In this document: in pieces, positions 45,048-56,189 of the stretch
How positions within the stretch are numbered: the stretch's first letter is position 1
Layout: each line of letters begins with the position of its first letter
NCBI GenBank assembly: GCA_034359265.1
Contig: CP136893.1
Coordinates: forward strand, 41,613,501-41,677,500
Direction: 5' to 3'
Length of the DNA: 64,000 bases
Origin: Canna indica
Lineage: Eukaryota > Streptophyta > Magnoliopsida > Zingiberales > Cannaceae
Made by a program: the position numbers and the translations under genes
Notes under the pieces: model-generated
What the model was told of the DNA's origin: nothing
Databases searched by the model: none
The model's input: only the letters and a program-made list of their open reading frames with translations

Positions 45048-45643
45048 TCAAATCTTCTTTACCTCCTGAAGTAGTCGACGACATACTATCAGTAGAAATT
45101 CTCCATGGCCATGATAAGCCTGTTTGGCATTACTCGGGTAATGGATCTTACACAGCTTCCTCAGGTTACAAAGCAGCTATTGCCCTTCAACATGGTAGCT
45201 CCTTCCCACCTACGCCTCAGCCCTAGAACAACATAAGGAAGTTAAAACTTCCACCTAAGTTGCAACACTACACCTGGCGGCTGCTGCATAACTCCCTTCC
45301 CACCAAAACAGCCCTCCTTCGGCGTAATGTATCGCTATCAAGCCCCGACTGCTCTATATGCAAGAACAGCCCTGAGAACTCCCTTCACTTGTTTCTCACC
45401 TGTCCGCATGCAGTTCACGTATGGAGACGCTACTCCGTCCCACTACCACATCGGAGCAACACCAGCTCTCTATCGGAATGGTGGATGGATGTTAAAAGCC
45501 AGCTTGGTGCAACCTTGCCAAACTTCTTGAAGCTAAATGCTATTTTATGGAGTATATGGAAAACACGTAATAGATGCCTCTTTGATGGTCACATTTCGGA
45601 TCCGACGTCCACTATTCAAGCGGCCTTATCAATGCTAGATTAA
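45048..45643 (+). pseudogene. LINE ORF2 C-terminal zinc-binding part (zf-RVT)
   Basis: This frame (open from about 44888) reads VVDDILSVEILHGHDKPVWH, YSGNGSYTASSGYKAAI, a TAG at 45224, then LKLPPKLQHYTWRLLHNSLP, TKTALLRRNVSLSSPDCSIC and ENSLHLFLTCPHAVHVWRRY. The C..C...H....C arrangement is the zf-RVT domain at the end of plant LINE ORF2. It ends in TAA before the 3' UTR. Confidence 0.9.
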
Positions 45644-45740
45644 TAGCTTTTAAATTCCATCAATGTTCTCCTGTACTGTACTCCTTAAATGTATGGTGAC
45701 ATTGTTTGCTTTCATTCTATGAATGAATATACTATCTTTG

Positions 45741-45758
45741 ACAAAAAATAATAATAAT
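45741..45758 (+). repeat. A/TAA tail of the LINE
   Basis: ACAAAAAATAATAATAAT marks the 3' end of the LINE copy, directly before the right TSD. A TAA-type tail in place of pure poly(A) is seen in some plant LINEs. Confidence 0.8.
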
Positions 45759-45774
45759 AATAACTAATAAGCAA
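45759..45774 (+). repeat. Right target-site duplication of the LINE
   Basis: Exact copy of 35979-35994. Flanking words TTATCTTCTCG also occur left of the LINE (near 35905), showing the target itself was repetitive. Confidence 0.88.
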
Positions 45775-46155
45775 TTATCTTCTCGTGGATAACCAATAAT
45801 CATTAGTGTACTCTGATGGAGATCGTCAGATACAGGGGCAACATGCAATTTATGTTTATAAATTATCTTTTAAGTTATTGCATAATATTATTACATACTA
45901 TATAAATTAATTTTTATATAAGCAAGATTCAAAACTCCAGCGTGATCATAATCAATTTTTGCTAACACGACGATTTTAGATGTTTCAAATTTTGTTTTCC
46001 TTCCAATTAATACTGCATATACTTATTTGACCAATTAATTCCACATTGCAGCCAATTAATTCTAATTCGCACTCAATTCTCGTTCAATAATATTATACAA
46101 CCAATTAATGCTTATTATGGAGGTTTCCCCATTTTAAAGTTTAGTATTAACTTTT
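45775..46155. other. AT-rich flank without a gene
   Basis: Nothing recognised. It is part of the AT-rich target in which the LINE and the MITE sit. Confidence 0.5.
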
Positions 46156-46504
46156 GGGATAATGTATAATTTGGTTCCTTAAATATAGCCGGATTTTTAT
46201 AGTGGTTCCTAAAAAAAACTAAATCAATGTGGTCCCTCTAAAACATGACTCAGACAAAATAGTCCTTGACTCGGGCAAAATGATCAGGTTTTGATACTTG
46301 TTGACATTCATTATTGCCTGAATCAGGGACTATATTTCCCGAGTCATGTTTTAGAGACAATATATTTTTTACTAATATATTTGATAGGCTATTTAGGCTA
46401 TTTTGCCCGAGTCATGTTTTAGAGGGACCACATTGACCAAGTATTTTTTGATGGACCACAATGAAAACCCGAATATATTTGAGGGACCAAATTGTATGTT
46501 ATCC
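46156..46504. mobile_element. Mutator-like MITE with long inverted repeats
   Basis: The left end GGGATAATGTATAATTTGGT and, read inward from the right, GGATAACATACAATTTGGTC start arms of over 100 bases. The arms include matching blocks around GTGGTCCCTCTAAAACATGA. Flanks 46147-46155 and 46505-46513 agree at 7 of 9 positions, fitting the 9-bp TSD of Mutator-like elements. There is no coding frame. Confidence 0.75.
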
Positions 46505-47979
46505 TTTAATTTTTTATTGTATTTTTCTTTTTTATTGTAGAAAAATGTGCAGTTTCAAAATGCCAATTAATGTTGTATTCATTAATTTGTGTCATTAAAA
46601 TATTATTAAATATTGTTCTTGTCTGAAGTCAAAGTTATGCAGGCCTCAGCGTCTCCTGATCCAGCGCGGCTCCGGGAGTGACCTACAAAGACACTTTGAT
46701 GCTCTTACACTCAAGTAAGAAAGAATCTCATATGATGGGTGTGGAATTGGAATTGAGAGTCGGTCTAATGTGTGTCATGTCTATTTTATGAGGCATGTCA
46801 GGGATGTTTTGGCAATGATGTCTCCCATGAATGTTTTGGAAATGATGTCTCCCAAGATCTCGCAGGAATATGACTGGAATGGGTCAAAGTTTATTCCGGA
46901 GATGGCATAGGAGAAGACTGACGTCCTCATAGACAAAGTTGAAAGCTTGGAAAGTGCGCTGGCCGCCTCGTAGCTTAAGGTTAGTGTCGCGTCCGAGCCG
47001 AAGTTAAGAGGGTCAAGGGGGAGGTGTATAGAGTTGAGGGCGAGGTCGACGACTATCGAGATGAGGTCGTTCTGTAGTACGTTGTGAGCTTTGATAAAGC
47101 GCTGCAACTGGCCAAATTCCTCCGCCCGAAAGTTGACTTCTTAGAGATCGGGTACTTCAAAAAGATCATGGGTGGTGCCCTGGTCAACCCACTCATCGTG
47201 GGGGGGAGGAAGTTTCTGCGCCGGCTGAGGAAGAGCCCCTAGTGATTGCTTCTAAGTTGACCACCCCTCTGATGATGGCGACTAACGCCTACGGGGATGA
47301 TGCCCCTTCTGTGGTTGTTGATGTTTCTCCAACCTTATCTCAATAACTTTATGATTTGAACCATTTGGCTCTCGCATTGTAACGGTGTATTGTCTGGCTA
47401 TGGATTGCGCATTTGTCATTGTTGCCCCTCGTGGACTTGTGGATATGTTTCTAGATGTTTTACTCTCTAATATATTCCTCATGTATTATTTTCATTCTTT
47501 GCTTGTTGAGAGCTAAGTGATTGGCAGGTGCTGACGCCCTTAGGTTAGTCGAATGGCGTTTGGTTGACGTTGTGAGGTCGATAGCCGTTGGGGCTAAAGA
47601 GCGTTCTGGCGCTTCTTTGGCTGATGATATCTAGTTGGTAGACACTTCTTAAAGTAGTTGACTACCCTTAGGTAATTCAGGTTAAGACCGAGTTCTCATT
47701 ACGGGTTGATTTAGAACTGAGGTTACCTCCTCTATAGTCATTCGTGGGGCTATCGGCCCTTTAAATTTGCCCTTCCTCGAAGTTGTTCATGTTCGAGGGT
47801 GGAAGCTATCATTAAGGCTAGGAGCCATGTTTAGGCTTTAGATGGTGTTGAGGACGCCACAGTTGATCTCACTTGGAGACGGAGGTCACGTTTTGGGCCT
47901 AGAAAGATGTTGGGAATGCCGAGGTCTTCAGGGGCGCTAAAGTCGCAAGTGGTGGCACTGAGGTCGAATGTAATGGCGT
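46505..47979. other. Degenerate coding-like relic, family uncertain
   Basis: On the plus strand around 46910-47250 pieces read KVESLESALAAS, then GEVDDYRDEVV, SFDKALQLAKFLRPKVDFLE and IGYFKKIMGGALVNP. This suggests an old coiled-coil protein such as the gag-like or leader protein of a Tat-type gypsy element. There are many stops, and no family can be assigned. The rest is noncoding. Confidence 0.35.
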
Positions 47980-48365
47980 TGGGGCCGGAAGTGGTGGCAT
48001 TGAGGTCGGGGATCGTGCTTTGGTCAAACCGGGCTTGTGGGGAGCGCAAAGCAGGATCATGCTTGGGGTCAAAAGTAGTGGCGCCGCAAAGGACCGCGCT
48101 TGGGGTCAAGCCGAGCTCGTGGGGAGCATAAGGCAAGACCACACTTGGGGTCGGAAGTAATAGCGTTGAGGCCGAGGACCACGCTTGGGTCAAGCCGAGC
48201 TCACGGGGCGCATAAGGCTAGATCACGATTGGGGTCAAAAGTAGGGGTGTTGAGGCCAAGGACCACGCTTGGGGTCAAGCTGAGCTCGCAGGTAGTGTAA
48301 GGCAGGACCACACTTGGAGTCAGAAGTAGTGGCGGTGAGACTGAGGCCGAGGACCGCACTTGGTA
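47980..48365 (+). repeat. 84-bp tandem repeat, about 4 copies
   Basis: GGACC(A/G)CGCTTGGGGTCAAG recurs near 48009 (diverged), 48091, 48176, 48260 and 48351, spaced 82-91 bases. Units also carry GAGCTCG(T/C)GGGG and CATAAGGC. Such arrays occur in gypsy LTRs and UTRs. It is cut off by the solo LTR at 48375. Confidence 0.8.
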
Positions 48366-48374
48366 GGGCTATAA

Positions 48375-49798
48375 TGTTGGCTTAAGGCCCTCTTTTAATC
48401 CTCGATCTTTATTTTGATGATAACAAATATGTACTTAATCCAAGTGTGAAGCTTTGAGTTCAGGTTGAGGTTGCGATAAGCATGCCAAGTCCGTTCAAAC
48501 GAGACGAAAGAAAAGATCGTCAAAGAAACGAAAGAAGAAGAAAACGTCGAAGAAAGGCTTGGGCTTAGATCAAGTAGAATTCATGTAATATACCCCAAGG
48601 ATAAGTTTATCCCAATCCAAATTGTAAAGTTATCCAAGTTGAAACTTGGTAACTAAACCCTTAAAAAGGCATGTAAAAAAATCCAAGAAGAAGTCAGCCT
48701 CAGCTTGAGTTCGGTCGATCGGTCGATCGACCGAATGACCGTAAAAACTAGCAGTAGCCATTCGGTCGACCTATCGGTCGACCAAAGTTAGTGAAGGAAT
48801 CTGCGCAAGGATGCATCGGTCGACCGATCGGTCGACCAACCGAAGCAAAAAATTGGCAGAATGCTCACCGGTCGACTGGATTGGAGATCACAAGTCGCGC
48901 GACCCTAGCTCCACTGATTCGGTCGACCGACTGGTTGACCGAACGAGGGATCAATAGTTTTGTGACAGTCGATCGACCCGTCAGTAGACCAAACACTCAC
49001 ATAAAGCTAGCGGTTGTATTGGCGGTCGATTAGTCGGTCAACCGATCGACGATCGACCGGCAAGCGACCGAACGATTTCAACGGCTATTTTCTTACCCGT
49101 TGAACATTCCGTTCAGATGAGGGGTTATAAATACTCCTCACCCAACTTCTTTAAATTTTCTTACATAACTTATTGAGCCATTAAAGAAGTATTTTAAGCC
49201 TTAAAAAGGGACTGAACTACTGCGCGCCCTCTGCTTCCATCACCAACTCATTTCGAGCGCTGCTTCCCTGCTTTCTTCAACCTTGTTGCAACTCAAAGAG
49301 TCATCCTCCTGCAAGTTGGAGCTTGAAGGTTTGGGAAAGGAGCATTGGTTCATTTTTACATTCTTAAGCTCTTTCATCTGTATTTGAAGTTTATTGTAAA
49401 TTTATTTTCCATTTGAGATAGCTGCTAGGTGTGCTAGGAAACACTTAGGGAAAACTTTATAGGATTGTGTTTTGCCTAGGTGAATAGGATCGAGGTGTTC
49501 TCAGAGCGGTGAGAAGAGTGTCCTCATTGTATTCAAAGGGAAACACAAGCTCTATATGTAGTGGTTAGAAATCCTTGGTGAGGAGCCAAGGTAGTGGAGT
49601 AGGCAGTTGGCCGAACCACTATAATTACTCTTGTCTGCATTGGTTACTTGCTTTTTTCATTGCTATTAATATTTGATCACATCTCTTGCTAAGAAACACT
49701 TCCACCTAAGTGGAGATAAAATTGAGCAAAAACAAAAGAATTCAAAAAGGGAACAGACACTATTCAACCCCCCTTCTAGTGTCAGGTTTCACACAACA
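48375..49798 (+). repeat. Solo Sirevirus-type LTR
   Basis: It runs TGTTGGCTTAAGG to TCACACAACA, with flanks TATAA (48370-48374) and TGTAA (49799-49803), a 4/5 TSD. The palindrome block is at about 48710-49080, TATAAATA at 49136-49143 and the end has the C-tract CAACCCCCCTTCTAGTG. No internal sequence is present. Confidence 0.87.
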
Positions 49799-49803
49799 TG
49801 TAA

Positions 49804-50097
49804 ATGAAGCAATATACTCGTGAACATTCTCATTTAGGGCTCGTTTATGTTTGTTTATTTATTAAATAAACAAGTATGAACCAAATTTCTAGGTTCGTTT
49901 AATAAACGAGCCGAGTTCGAACACAAACAAGCTCGACTCGTGTATGTTCACGAACATGCTCGTTTACTATTCGCGAACATGCTCGTTTAAATACTCGTTT
50001 ATTGTTCGTGAATATGTTCATTTAAATACTCATATTTTATATATTTGATAAATTATTAATTATTAACTAATAGATAACCTAATTAATTATTAACTAA
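49804..50097. other. Repeat-like AT-rich DNA with GCTCGTTTA words
   Basis: GAACATGCTCGTTTA and related words recur at 49942, 49977 and nearby, with partly palindromic TTCGCGAA/TTCGTGAA. It could be the end of a short DNA transposon. No inverted terminal pair was found. Confidence 0.35.
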
Positions 50098-50387
50098 TTG
50101 AATCCTAAATTAGGTTTCAAATATATTATAAATTTCATAAATGACTGCCCTTGTATGACGTGGTTATTTCTAATAAAAGAAAAATCTAACTTTTTGATGT
50201 ATTCTCCATATTCTATGCTTAAAATAAAAATGTTTCGTTCACTAAGGAGTGATAATGCTAAAGAGTATATGCACATACCTTTTAATCTTTTTTTCTTTAC
50301 TCAAGGTCTTCTTCAAGAGTCTTCATATTTTCATACATCTCAACAGAATAGAATTGCTAAACGACAAAAATCGCCATCTATAGAGAT
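50098..50387 (+). pseudogene. copia integrase core fragment
   Basis: The frame reads FINDCPCMTWLFLIKEKSNF, IKMFRSLRSDNAKEYMHIPF, then GLLQESSYFHTSQQNRIAKR. These correspond to the copia integrase core: DDxTRxTWLFLMKEK, RSDNAREY and HTPQQNGVAERKNR. Catalytic-site neighbours are partly altered. It is a free-standing relic, cut on the right by the Sirevirus LTR at 50388. Confidence 0.82.
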
Positions 50388-51477
50388 TGTTGGGTTTAGG
50401 TTTTTAACCTTAGTCTTCATCTCGGTTTTGATGATAACAAACATAGGACTAATGATTTCATTGAGAATGTCTTTCAGGTTCCATATCAGTAGCGTTCGAT
50501 GTCCTCGATCGAAAAAATTAGAGAAATCAGAAAATCGGAAGGACATTAATCATCGCGCTTGGGTTAGTCGCGGAAGTTTCTCGAAGATTGACGAGTGCAC
50601 CAAAGATGCATCGGACGAGCTCAAAGATCACATGGAAAGCTCTCCAAGATGATGCTAGTTGAAAGCCAAAACCCGGAAAAGAAGCGCGAAAGAAATCGGC
50701 TGAAAAATACAACTCAGCCTAGGTTCGGTCGACCGGGCGGACGAACGAATAGGATAAGGAAATGGACAGTAGCCATTTCGGTCGACCAACATAGGCCTAA
50801 AAAGGGCAGTAACCCTAGTGGTCGACCGATCGATTGACTGGGCTCCGTTTACTGATGATGCGAGATCGCGTCGGTCGACCGATGGGTCGACCGAAGGCGG
50901 GATCGATGATCTTGCGTCTGGGCGGTCGACCGGTTGGTCGACCAACCAGAGAGAAATAAACGGCGATCGAATGACCGGTCGATCGGTTGGTCGACCGACC
51001 AATCGATCGGCGGCTTGCAACGGATAGAAAACTATCCGTTGAGGTGTCGTTCCTTCAGAAGGGTATAAATATACCTCATACCACTCATTTAACCCTTCTT
51101 CTTGGACTCCTACAGTTATCTTTGAGCACTCTAAAAGGAGATTAAAGACTTCCAACAATTGATTGAAGTGCGCTCTGTTTCTTTCTGCGGACATCTTCTT
51201 CAAGCACACAAGCTGGACTCAACTCGGATTTTGATCAAGCTCTACATCTTGACGAGTTGATGGTGCCAAAGGCTTGCAAAGGAGCTTTTACTATTGGTTT
51301 TATTCTTAGATCTTTTGATTGTATTTTAACTGTTATTTAAACTATTTTTGGATTTGCGTCGGTAGAAGACCGGGTGTTTGGTCTTGTGTGTGAAAGTGGT
51401 TACCTTGATGAAAAGGTGTAAGGCCACTTGTGTAAACTTAGTGTTTACTAGGATTAGTTTACACTACTAGAAAAATG

Positions 51478-51830
51478 GGCATCAGCAACGGCTGATGTCG
51501 TTGCTGAGCCGTTGCTGAAGAGCATCAGCAACGGCCGAGCCGTTGCAATAGAGCCGTGAAAGAAACTCGCATTGCTGATAACTTAGTGACGGATCAGCAA
51601 CGGCCGCTCGAGCCATCGCTAACAATATTATCAGCAACGGTTTTGCCACGGACTCGGAGCCGTTGCTGATAACATTAATAGCAACGGCCGCTGAGTCCGT
51701 AGCAACGCCGTTAGTAAAAGCCCGTCGCTAAGCCGTTGCTGTAGGTCATCAACAACGGCTTTCGATACACTTTTAGCAACGGCTTTCCCACGGACGGCCG
51801 TGGGAAAGCCGTTGCTGATGATGTGAACCT
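51478..51830. repeat. CACTA subterminal repeats, left end
   Basis: About 15 copies of a word like (T)CAGCAACGGC or its complement GCCGTTGCTGA lie in both orientations. In CACTA elements such repeats bind the element-encoded DNA-binding protein. A 12-bp palindromic pair GGCTTTCCCACGG / CCGTGGGAAAGCC is at 51781-51811. Confidence 0.88.
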
Positions 51831-52098
51831 GGTAACAAAATTTTTTTGAAATTTTAAATTTCCATTGATACATTGATACATTATCTGATACATAACTCAC
51901 ACACCCATACACTCATACACACATTCATTCACACATCACAAACACACCAAGATATACATCAAAATAATTATATTTATATTGATAATTATCCACGATAGTA
52001 TAAAAACAATTCAAATGCAAAATTGAAGTATCAATATCCAAACAAAATAAGTTAAACAAGTTCAATATCTCAGTAACAAAGTCAATATAAAAAAAATC

Positions 52099-53606
52099 TC
52101 ACGATGACGATGGAGGATGGCCTGGATCATATGGCGGGGTCTGGAGTGCTTGAGTGTACACCGGCATGGACTGACTCGCGGATGATGGATTAGATGATGC
52201 CGAAGAGATGCCTGCGTCGGGATGACCTGACATGTTGCATTGCATAGCTTGTATATCCGCCATCATTTGACTCTGGCGCTCCATTATCTCAGTCTGACGC
52301 GCGACCGTGTCCTCTAGAGTCCTTATTCTGCTACTATGATCATAACTGGATCTAGAGGTGGACAGCCGCTCACCAGCGACCGGAGGGGTCGGTGCCCCAA
52401 GAGGCCCTAGTACGGCTCGCGCATGACCACTATCTGCGAAGCCATATACGCGGCCATGGTCCCAGCCACCTGCGGTCTCGACCCACGATGCTGCGTCAAA
52501 GTCCTCGGGGGTACCCCCGCACTGCACCACCGTCTGGCTGTAGGTCTCCTACTCGAGTTTAATTTTTTGTTTAATATTTATCATAAAACTTAAATTATAA
52601 ATATATAATGAATAATTTAAACAAATATATAGTTACCATAATGTATGCAGTGCGGTTGTCGATGTACTCCCCCGTCCCATGTGCTCGATGGTGAGTCCGC
52701 TCAAACACCGCCATTGGGGAGGGTCGCTGGACAGTCCCGTCATCCGACACCGTCGTCTACATTTACAAAATAAATACATTAATTAGTACACATAGTAATA
52801 AATAAAATATATAATTAAAAGAAATACTTACCATACGGTTCGCGTGCGCTGCTCCCCCCGACATGCGATTTCTAGCCGCATTCCGAGAAACCTCCTGCCA
52901 TCGATCCATCGACCATATTCTCACGAGCTGGTCCCATATATTTGGAGTAATCCAATCGGGGCCGTATCCCCGAGTCTCGATCCGCGATATTAGTGGTCCT
53001 AGCTCGGGCCATCGCTTGGGACCGAGCCTGTCGTAGCTGCCCGTTGTACCTTGCCCAGAAAATAGCCTCCCAGGCAGCGCAAATGAAGGACATTTGGTCC
53101 TCGGCCCATGTATAGCGAGCCTACAAAATAATAATATCAGTACCAATATTAATCATCATGCATGTAAAAAAAATAATAATACGTGCCTCAAACTCGCGCC
53201 ATAACATGTCGACGTGCTCGCTAGGCACGTGAGACCACGTAGGCCATGCCCCGTGCATGTATCGTCGAATAGTAGAAGAAATGCTCCTCGGCACTTCTTC
53301 TTGCTCGAACCTGCACAACAAAAATAAATTTTAATATTATATTATGATATAATGAATTTGTAATGATTCATAATTCATGATATATTACCGCTCCCCAATC
53401 ACGCTAATCAATCTACGTGACTCTGTGGTTGGTGGAGGCTGCCACTTGTTCGGCCCGCGTGGCCGCCTGCGTCTGGATGTACTAGCCTCGGCAGTATCAT
53501 TGGCATGAGGATTAGCAACAGGAGGATCAGCAGCATGAGTAAGTGCTGGAGTCCCACCGATCGGAGACTCCGAAGCTCTCCTGCGTCGATAACCACGACC
53601 AGACAT
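52099..53606 (-). pseudogene. CACTA second gene, Transposase_24 family
   Basis: A five-exon gene can be followed on the minus strand. Exon 1 starts MSGRGYRRRRASESPIG (53606) and ends at a GTAATA donor near 53386. Exon 2 (from a GCAG acceptor near 53313) has YMHGAWPTWSHVPSEHVD. Exon 3 has YTWAEDQMSFICAAWEAIFW and, after a frameshift, PDWITPNIWDQLVRIWSMDR, ending at a GTAAGT donor near 52830. Exon 4 has SPMAVFERTHHRAHGTGEY. Exon 5 (52545-52099) has a coiled coil (TLEDTVARQTEIMERQSQMM) and a Ser/Pro-rich end. This fits the plant Ptta/En/Spm DNA-binding partner of TNP2. Confidence 0.78.
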
Positions 53607-53681
53607 ATTTGTCGAACAGACATATAATCAAATTATTGTATAAATAGTAGAGATATATTTAATAAAATATATACTTTACAA

Positions 53682-56189
53682 TTATTCCTCATCATCTGAA
53701 TAATAGTCTTCGAATTCTTGCTCTTCTTCCTCTTCTTCCTCTTCTTCATCTCCAGCTTCCTCAATTTCATGATCGTCATCATCAGCATATTCAACTTCTA
53801 ATTGAATTGACATTGTGTCTGCTTCCTCGAGTATTGGAATAATACGATCTACAGCAGGAGGATCATCTTCTTGATAGAAACCATGTGTCATATTAGGTAT
53901 TAGCTCATTTTCTCCTACTATCGAATCAATTTTTCCTCTACCTTTTGTCTTACAGACTACACGCCAATCTGCTCTATCTTTATTTCGAGCCGAATACTTC
54001 GCGTAATATACTTGTTCGGCTTGTGATGCCAATATAAAAGGCTCATTTGCTGCCAATTTCAATTTGTAATTAACCTCAACAAGTTTGTATTTTGGATGAA
54101 CTTTCATGCCCCTTTCTGTTGTATCGGCTTGTAACTCCAACTCTGGTCTTTTACAAAGTATTTTCATATCATGTCTGGCTTTGACATTGTCGGGCTTTGT
54201 TCGGCTTGTGATGCCAATATAAAAGGCTCATTTGCTGCCAATTTTGATTTATAATTAACCTCAACAAGTTTATATTTTGGATGAACTTTCATGCCCCTTT
54301 CTGTTGTATCGGCTTGTAACACCAACTCTGGTCTTTTACAAAGTATTTTCATATCATTCCGGGCTTTGACATTATCTTTTGTTTTTCCGGAAATATCCAT
54401 CAAAGTGTTGAAAATATTATCAAACACATTTTTTTCAATGTGCATGACATGTAAATTATGTCGAATCAATAATGAACTCCAATAGGGCAATTCCCAAAAG
54501 ATACTTTTTTTCACTCAGTTATGTGTTTGGCCAAAACCTGACACTCTTTCATTGCGACCAAATACTATATCTGGAAGTGCTGAAACACGTGCTAACATTT
54601 GTTCACCAGACAACATCGGTGGTGGCCCATCTCTTTCGACTCTGCCCTTAGTAAATTTATTACGATTCCTTCGATACTGATGATTAACCGGTAGGAATCG
54701 ACGATGACAATCAAAGAATGAGATTTTTCGTCCGTTCTGAAGACTGATTGATTTAGAGTGTTCCATACAATACGGACAAAAGAGTCGGCCGTGAGTGCCC
54801 CAACCCGACAACATGTCGTACGCCGGGAAATCATTGATTGTCCACAAGACCGCGGCCTTTAAATTGAAGTTTTGCTTTCGATGAAAATCATAAGTGACAG
54901 CTCCCTCAGTCCACAATGTTTTCAATTCATCTATCAAGGGTCTGAGAAATATGTCAATTTCTTTTCGCGGACCCTTAGGACCCAGAATAATCATCGAAGG
55001 ATAAATAAATTCATCTTTCATGCACATTGACGGTGGCAAATTATAAACTGTCAGCAGCACTGGCCAAACTGAATAAGGAGTGGCAAAATGTCCAAACGGA
55101 TTAAAACCATCTGTGCACAATCCCAATCTGATATTTCTAGTATCCCTAGCAAATGAAGGATAACATGTATCCAAATGTTTCCTTGCTTCACTGTCAGATG
55201 GATGAGTCATTACTGTATCATCACGACTTCTTGCATGCCAACTCATGTAGGGGGCTGTCTTTTCCGACATGAATAATCTTTGAAGTCTCGGTGTTAGTGG
55301 AAAATATCGAAGCACCTTAAACAGGATATTTTTCTGTCGGACCGATTTCTTCTCCTTGTAACGAGGATGTTGACATACAGGGCATTTATCCAACTGCACA
55401 TTTTCTTTAATATAAAATGCAGTTATTTTGGCACGCGTGTATTTTTTCGTACCCAAGCCCCAATTTTCTCATTAGCTTTTTAGTCTTATAAAAAGTTGGC
55501 TCAAACTTGTTATCAGTAGGCAGCATCCCATTAATCAATCCAGCAATCCGATCATACGCAACTCTGCTGATATTACAATCGGCCTTGATGTTTAAAAGCT
55601 GTGTCATTGCTGAAAACCTAGTGTATTTAGGACAATTCTCATACAAAGGTTCATCGGCAGCTTTCATCATCTCATAAAATTCTGCAGCTTCTTTATTCGG
55701 TAATTCAATCTCTACCGCAGTTTGTACTTCTGTGATATCAACCGCTGTAGTATCTGGTGGGACTGATGTCTGAAGAACTGGCCGATCAACATTATCATTC
55801 AGGTGGAATTGACCCCCAATACTATCAAGTATCATAGTTATACAAGGATTACATTGACTGGATGAAGAAGCACCAGCAGAGGAAGATTCACCATATGTCT
55901 GAATGACAGGATTGCTCGACGTCCCGACTTCGCGTGACTCCCCGTGACAAGTCCATAGAAAATATCTTGGTGCAAATCCTTTGGTATATAGATGCAGAGT
56001 GACAGTCTCCCGATCCAAAAATCATCCATTTGAACAAATGCGGCACGGACATCGGATTTGATCACCCATGCTAACGAAATTCCGATTCAAATAGGCGAAA
56101 TTTAGGAAGTACGTTATGTCTAATCAAAACTCATTCGTTAAAGCTCCACGATCAAGACGTCGGTACATCCAACTTCGATCAGTCGACAT
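53682..56189 (-). pseudogene. CACTA transposase, TNP2 family (damaged)
   Basis: From ATG at 56189 the minus strand reads MSTDRSWMYRRLDRG (Transpos_assoc domain), an early stop, RCPCRICSNG and VTLHLYTKGFAPRYFLW. Then come the TNP2/Transposase_21 blocks NCPKYTRFSAMTQLLNIKAD, CPVCQHPRY, VLRYFPLTPRLQRLF, MSWHARSRDDTVMTHPSDSE, LGLCTDGFNPFGHF, NDFPAYDMLSGWGTHGRLFC and HNLHVMHIEKNVFDNIFNTL. DUF4218 is missing; the frame goes straight to DUF4216 (KYKLVEVNYKLKLAANEPFI, ADWRVVCKTK) and an acidic tail. There is a frameshift near 55410 and a 185-bp duplication. It is not functional as it stands. Confidence 0.88.
54013..54376 (-). repeat. 185-bp tandem duplication inside TNP2
   Basis: The sequence starting TGTTCGGCTTGTGATGCC at 54013 restarts at 54198 and runs in parallel to about 54376 with few differences. 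The unit length is not a multiple of three, so it also shifts the frame. It duplicates the border between the TNP2 end and DUF4216. Confidence 0.9.

Larger units (their letters stand above)
35995..45758 (+). mobile_element. L1-type plant LINE carrying two nested LTR insertions
   Basis: An ORF1 fragment, an ORF2 with APE-type endonuclease, reverse transcriptase and a zf-RVT zinc-binding end, a short 3' UTR and an A/TAA tail lie between 16-bp TSDs. A solo LTR (36131-37431) and a copia derivative (38492-42890) interrupt it. Without them the LINE is about 4.1 kb, shorter than usual because ORF1 is largely deleted. ORF2 has several stops and shifts. No RNase H domain is seen at the end. Confidence 0.9.

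Noticed and set aside
47831..48300. Repeat-containing frames on both strands in the 84-bp array
   Set aside because: Open only because the repeat unit lacks stops; no domain and unit length varies out of frame.
50098..50652. A single 184-codon gene
   Set aside because: Only the part up to 50387 is copia integrase; the rest is the start of a Sirevirus LTR read by chance.
52763..53146. An independent gene for the 127-codon minus frame
   Set aside because: It is the exon 3 frame of the Transposase_24 gene after a frameshift, read into the flanking intron.
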